The notes under the pieces were generated by a model. It had not been told where the DNA came from. It searched no databases and saw only the letters and a program-made list of their open reading frames with translations. Of a DNA stretch of 8,340 nucleotides, positions 7,521-8,340 are shown piece by piece. Location of the stretch: NCBI GenBank assembly GCA_025996695.1, contig BNTP01000096.1, positions 1 to 8,340 on the forward strand, given 5' to 3'. A program made the translations under genes and the position numbers. Every line of letters begins with the position of its first letter. Within the stretch, counting starts at the first letter, position 1. This stretch comes from Bacteroidia bacterium. GTDB lineage: Bacteria > Bacteroidota > Bacteroidia > Bacteroidales > Azobacteroidaceae.

Positions 7521-7533
7521 AGCCCTACGGGCT
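7521..7533. repeat. CCCTACGGG hairpin, left copy
   Basis: AGCCC-TAC-GGGCT, a five-pair hairpin with a 3-base loop, in the left half of the MITE. Its symmetric partner is TTCCC-GTA-GGGAA at 7643-7655, and a central copy is at 7574-7584. Confidence 0.7.
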
Positions 7534-7553
7534 ATAACGCATTGGGAGGATGT

Positions 7554-7621
7554 CATTTTCTATTGATATGAATGCCCTACGGGCAAATAGTCCGTTAGGA
7601 CTTGCATATCAATAGAAAATG
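7554..7621. repeat. T-shaped nested palindrome at the MITE centre
   Basis: A perfect 17-bp outer stem, 7554-7570 with 7605-7621 (CATTTTCTATTGATATG and its complement), encloses two further hairpins: GCCC-TAC-GGGC at 7574-7584 and AGTCC-GTTA-GGACT at 7589-7602. Only short linkers remain unpaired, so either strand can fold as a three-way junction. Confidence 0.85.
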
Positions 7622-7642
7622 GATGCGATCATCTTCAACAAT

Positions 7643-7655
7643 TTCCCGTAGGGAA
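7643..7655. repeat. CCCTACGGG hairpin, right copy (inverted)
   Basis: TTCCC-GTA-GGGAA forms a five-pair hairpin. Read on the minus strand its core is again CCCTACGGG, mirroring the copy at 7521-7533. Confidence 0.7.
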
Positions 7656-7863
7656 TTCACATTAGGTGCAATATCCGATAACCATTAACTTGTTTATTAT
7701 TATATGCTTACAAATTAAAACGTAAAGATTATTTACGCGCGTTCCCTAATGTAAAATTGATTGTCAAAATCCTCTAAAAGACAGGTAACATCATTAGACA
7801 AAAACTGTCTATCTTCTATCATGTATATAAATATGTTTGTGTCAATTAGATAACGCATAATTA

Positions 7864-7920
7864 TTATTTTAAGACGGCTTTTCGGGCTAAATCTTTTTTT
7901 GAGGTGCTACATTTTGCAAA
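7864..7920 (-). pseudogene. Possible antitoxin C-terminal remnant
   Basis: Ending 5 bp before the PIN start codon, the minus strand reads KKDLARKAVLK and then TAA at 7864-7866. The position, charge and spacing suit the tail of a small antitoxin in a toxin-antitoxin operon. Further upstream the frame stays open but runs into GC-rich hairpin repeats and no longer looks like protein, so the N-terminal part appears lost or replaced. The identity rests mostly on position, and eleven residues are too few to name a family. Confidence 0.35.
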
Positions 7921-8083
7921 CGGAGCCGTGTCCTGCAGGGACAGCACGTGCATCACCGTAGGGAGCAATTGAAGGAAGGCTTGATTGCATGGGGTGTCTC
8001 CGCTGCGGGACTATGTCCCTGCGGTCGACCCATTCGACTACGCTCAGGGCAAGCTATGACGGCGGCGCTTTTTTTAAGAGAGA

Positions 8084-8124
8084 GGGGAAAGGCAGCGGCG
8101 GCTCCGCCGCCGCTGCCTTTCCCC
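8084..8124. repeat. Perfect 19-bp GC-rich hairpin with 3-base loop
   Basis: Arms 8084-8102 and 8106-8124 are perfectly complementary around TCC. The arm reads GGGGAAAGGCAGCGGCGGC. Neither side has a proper T tail, so a simple intrinsic terminator is unlikely. It is the strongest hairpin in the window. Confidence 0.85.
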
Positions 8125-8159
8125 CGACCCCCCACGTGAGGCTCGTCTTGTCGACCGAA

Positions 8160-8185
8160 GCAAAGCGGTCGCTAGACCGCTTTGC
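8160..8185. repeat. Perfect 11-bp hairpin
   Basis: GCAAAGCGGTC (8160-8170) and its exact reverse complement (8175-8185) flank the loop GCTA. It has no T tail and is probably part of an interspersed repeat unit. Confidence 0.8.
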
Positions 8186-8199
8186 GGAGCGGAGACATC

Positions 8200-8307
8200 T
8201 CATGCTAACGCGTCTTTCCTGTTGTGGTATTGTCGCATGTCATCACCTCCTGCTAAGACGCCTTTATATGGTGTCGCGTTGGCCAACACGCCTTTCCCGC
8301 ACGAATA
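8200..8307 (-). other. Short open frame with a three-fold K(G/D)(V/A)LA repeat
   Basis: The minus strand is open from after a TGA (8308-8310) to a TGA at 8200-8202. Within it a 16-base unit recurs at 8282-8297, 8252-8267 and 8204-8219, offset by 30 and 48 bases, both multiples of three, giving KGVLA, KGVLA and KDALA. An AGGAGG at 8246-8251 lies 7 bases before an ATG at 8238, which would encode the 12-residue MRQYHNRKDALA. The good Shine-Dalgarno sequence is unusual for this phylum. It may be a decayed gene tail or a nucleotide repeat; no function is assigned. Confidence 0.2.
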
Positions 8308-8317
8308 TCACATCTCC

Positions 8318-8334
8318 GCATGCCGGAGGCATGC
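8318..8334. repeat. 7-bp inverted repeat at the window end
   Basis: GCATGCC and GGCATGC flank the loop GGA, a perfect small hairpin. It may continue into a larger unit beyond the window. Confidence 0.6.
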
Positions 8335-8340
8335 ATCGCT

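Larger units (their letters stand above)
7439..7746. mobile_element. 308-bp foldback MITE (non-autonomous transposable element)
   Basis: The ends are 33-base inverted repeats, 7439-7471 and 7714-7746. The outer 18 bases (GGGAACRCGCGTAAATAA) differ at one position, and 28 of 33 match in all. Homology continues inward in patches: CGGATAT is shared at 7493-7499 and, inverted, 7673-7679, and each half has one CCCTACGGG. The centre is a perfect palindrome, so the whole element is one long imperfect foldback. It encodes no protein. The 3-bp TAA duplication suggests mobilisation in trans by an IS5/PIF-Harbinger-like transposase, which is inference; none is in the window. It sits inside the PIN toxin gene, and its inverted repeat supplies the stop codon that truncates it. 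Confidence 0.88.
7436..7749. repeat. TAA target-site duplication flanking the MITE
   Basis: TAA occurs at 7436-7438 and again at 7747-7749, immediately outside the element ends. Removing the element and one TAA restores the PIN reading frame (FYI-SSE), which independently confirms the insertion boundaries. A 3-bp TAA duplication is typical of TWA-targeting transposases. Confidence 0.85.
7241..7858 (-). pseudogene. VapC-like PIN-domain toxin, broken by a MITE, a deletion and a frameshift
   Basis: Minus-strand remains of a PIN-domain ribonuclease toxin. The 5' part (7858 to 7748) reads MRYLIDTNIFIYMIEDRQFL and on to FDNQFYI, with the first PIN acid D6 in the DTN motif. A 308-bp element then intervenes. 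The frame resumes at 7436 with SSESVKEMIHLFQTGKVVVK and reaches ENEWNITIKYI, where E44 suits the second PIN acid. At about 7307 it jumps straight to SSDR, a C-terminal motif, so roughly 30-40 residues with the third acidic site are missing. An extra C (7294-7295) then shifts frame; correcting it gives RFGHYRKQQLQFVFNKK and a TGA at 7241. The pieces total about 101 codons against about 130-140 for relatives, from memory. As it stands, translation stops after 41 codons inside the inverted repeat. It cannot make a working toxin. Confidence 0.85.
7915..8340. repeat. GC-rich gene-free region of stacked inverted repeats
   Basis: No intact gene is visible here. Compared with the A/T-rich DNA on its left, the region is GC-rich and packed with hairpins: 7929-7943 (TGTCC/GGACA type), 8000-8024 (CCGC outer, GGGAC-TAT-GTCCC inner), 8084-8124, 8160-8185, 8275-8290 and 8318-8334. 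The stretch CATTCGACTACGCTCAGGGC (8030-8049) resembles a small repeat motif I recall from many bacterial genomes. The best reading is several interspersed palindromic repeats side by side; copies elsewhere cannot be checked here. Confidence 0.6.

Noticed and set aside
7953..8135. 60-codon minus-strand frame rich in Gly and Ala (and the 63-codon plus-strand frame over it)
   Set aside because: Both are translations of the GC-rich hairpins, with low-complexity residues and no start-site support.
8241..8251. CATCACCTCCT on the plus strand resembles the 3' end of 16S rRNA
   Set aside because: Only about ten bases match and nothing upstream resembles 16S rRNA; it is simply the complement of a strong Shine-Dalgarno sequence.
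7915..8340. Clustered repeats considered as a CRISPR array
   Set aside because: The repeats are unlike one another, irregularly spaced and palindromic, with no constant repeat-spacer unit and no cas genes nearby.

Overview
This window most likely comes from a Bacteroidota chromosome, probably order Bacteroidales and perhaps an uncultured lineage. Three minus-strand transcription units begin at the TAnnTTTG -7 element typical of the primary sigma factor of this phylum. Start codons follow A/T-rich leaders rather than Shine-Dalgarno sequences. Protein features such as the RF2 and ParE sequence style and the parE-coaD overlap fit the same group. No species call is possible from the sequence alone.

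Layout. A class B J-domain co-chaperone (CbpA/DnaJ type) lies on the plus strand at 61-1005 and converges on a long minus-strand block. In transcription order, that block is: a MATE-family multidrug exporter (5754-7124, start revised here); prfB encoding release factor 2 (4632-5744, 9 bp downstream); a CAU-anticodon tRNA that is most likely the lysidine-modified tRNA-Ile2 (4492-4564), with its own promoter and terminator; parE for topoisomerase IV subunit B (2444-4297); coaD for phosphopantetheine adenylyltransferase (1986-2447, ATGA overlap with parE); and a secreted glucosaminidase with two LysM domains (1061-1951). The core genes are housekeeping: protein folding, translation termination, Ile-AUA decoding, chromosome decatenation, coenzyme A synthesis and wall turnover.

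The accessory part is the right end, 7241-8340. A VapC-like PIN-domain toxin gene on the minus strand, with a possible antitoxin tail just upstream, is dead. It carries a 308-bp non-autonomous foldback transposable element (MITE-like, 33-bp imperfect terminal inverted repeats, TAA target duplication), an internal deletion of the catalytic middle, and a one-base frameshift. The MITE has a T-shaped nested palindrome at its centre and three CCCTACGGG hairpins. From about 7915 to 8340 there is no intact gene. That stretch is a GC-rich series of strong inverted repeats, probably interspersed repeat units, including a perfect 19-bp hairpin and a short open frame with a thrice-repeated K(G/D)(V/A)LA motif.

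The most unusual points are the MITE-in-toxin decay, the apparent relic of the RF2 programmed-frameshift site in a gene that no longer needs frameshifting, promoters so close to start codons that the MATE and parE messages should be leaderless or nearly so, and 7-bp-period A/T repeats placed in the same orientation before three genes. I found no convincing new defence or enzymatic system.
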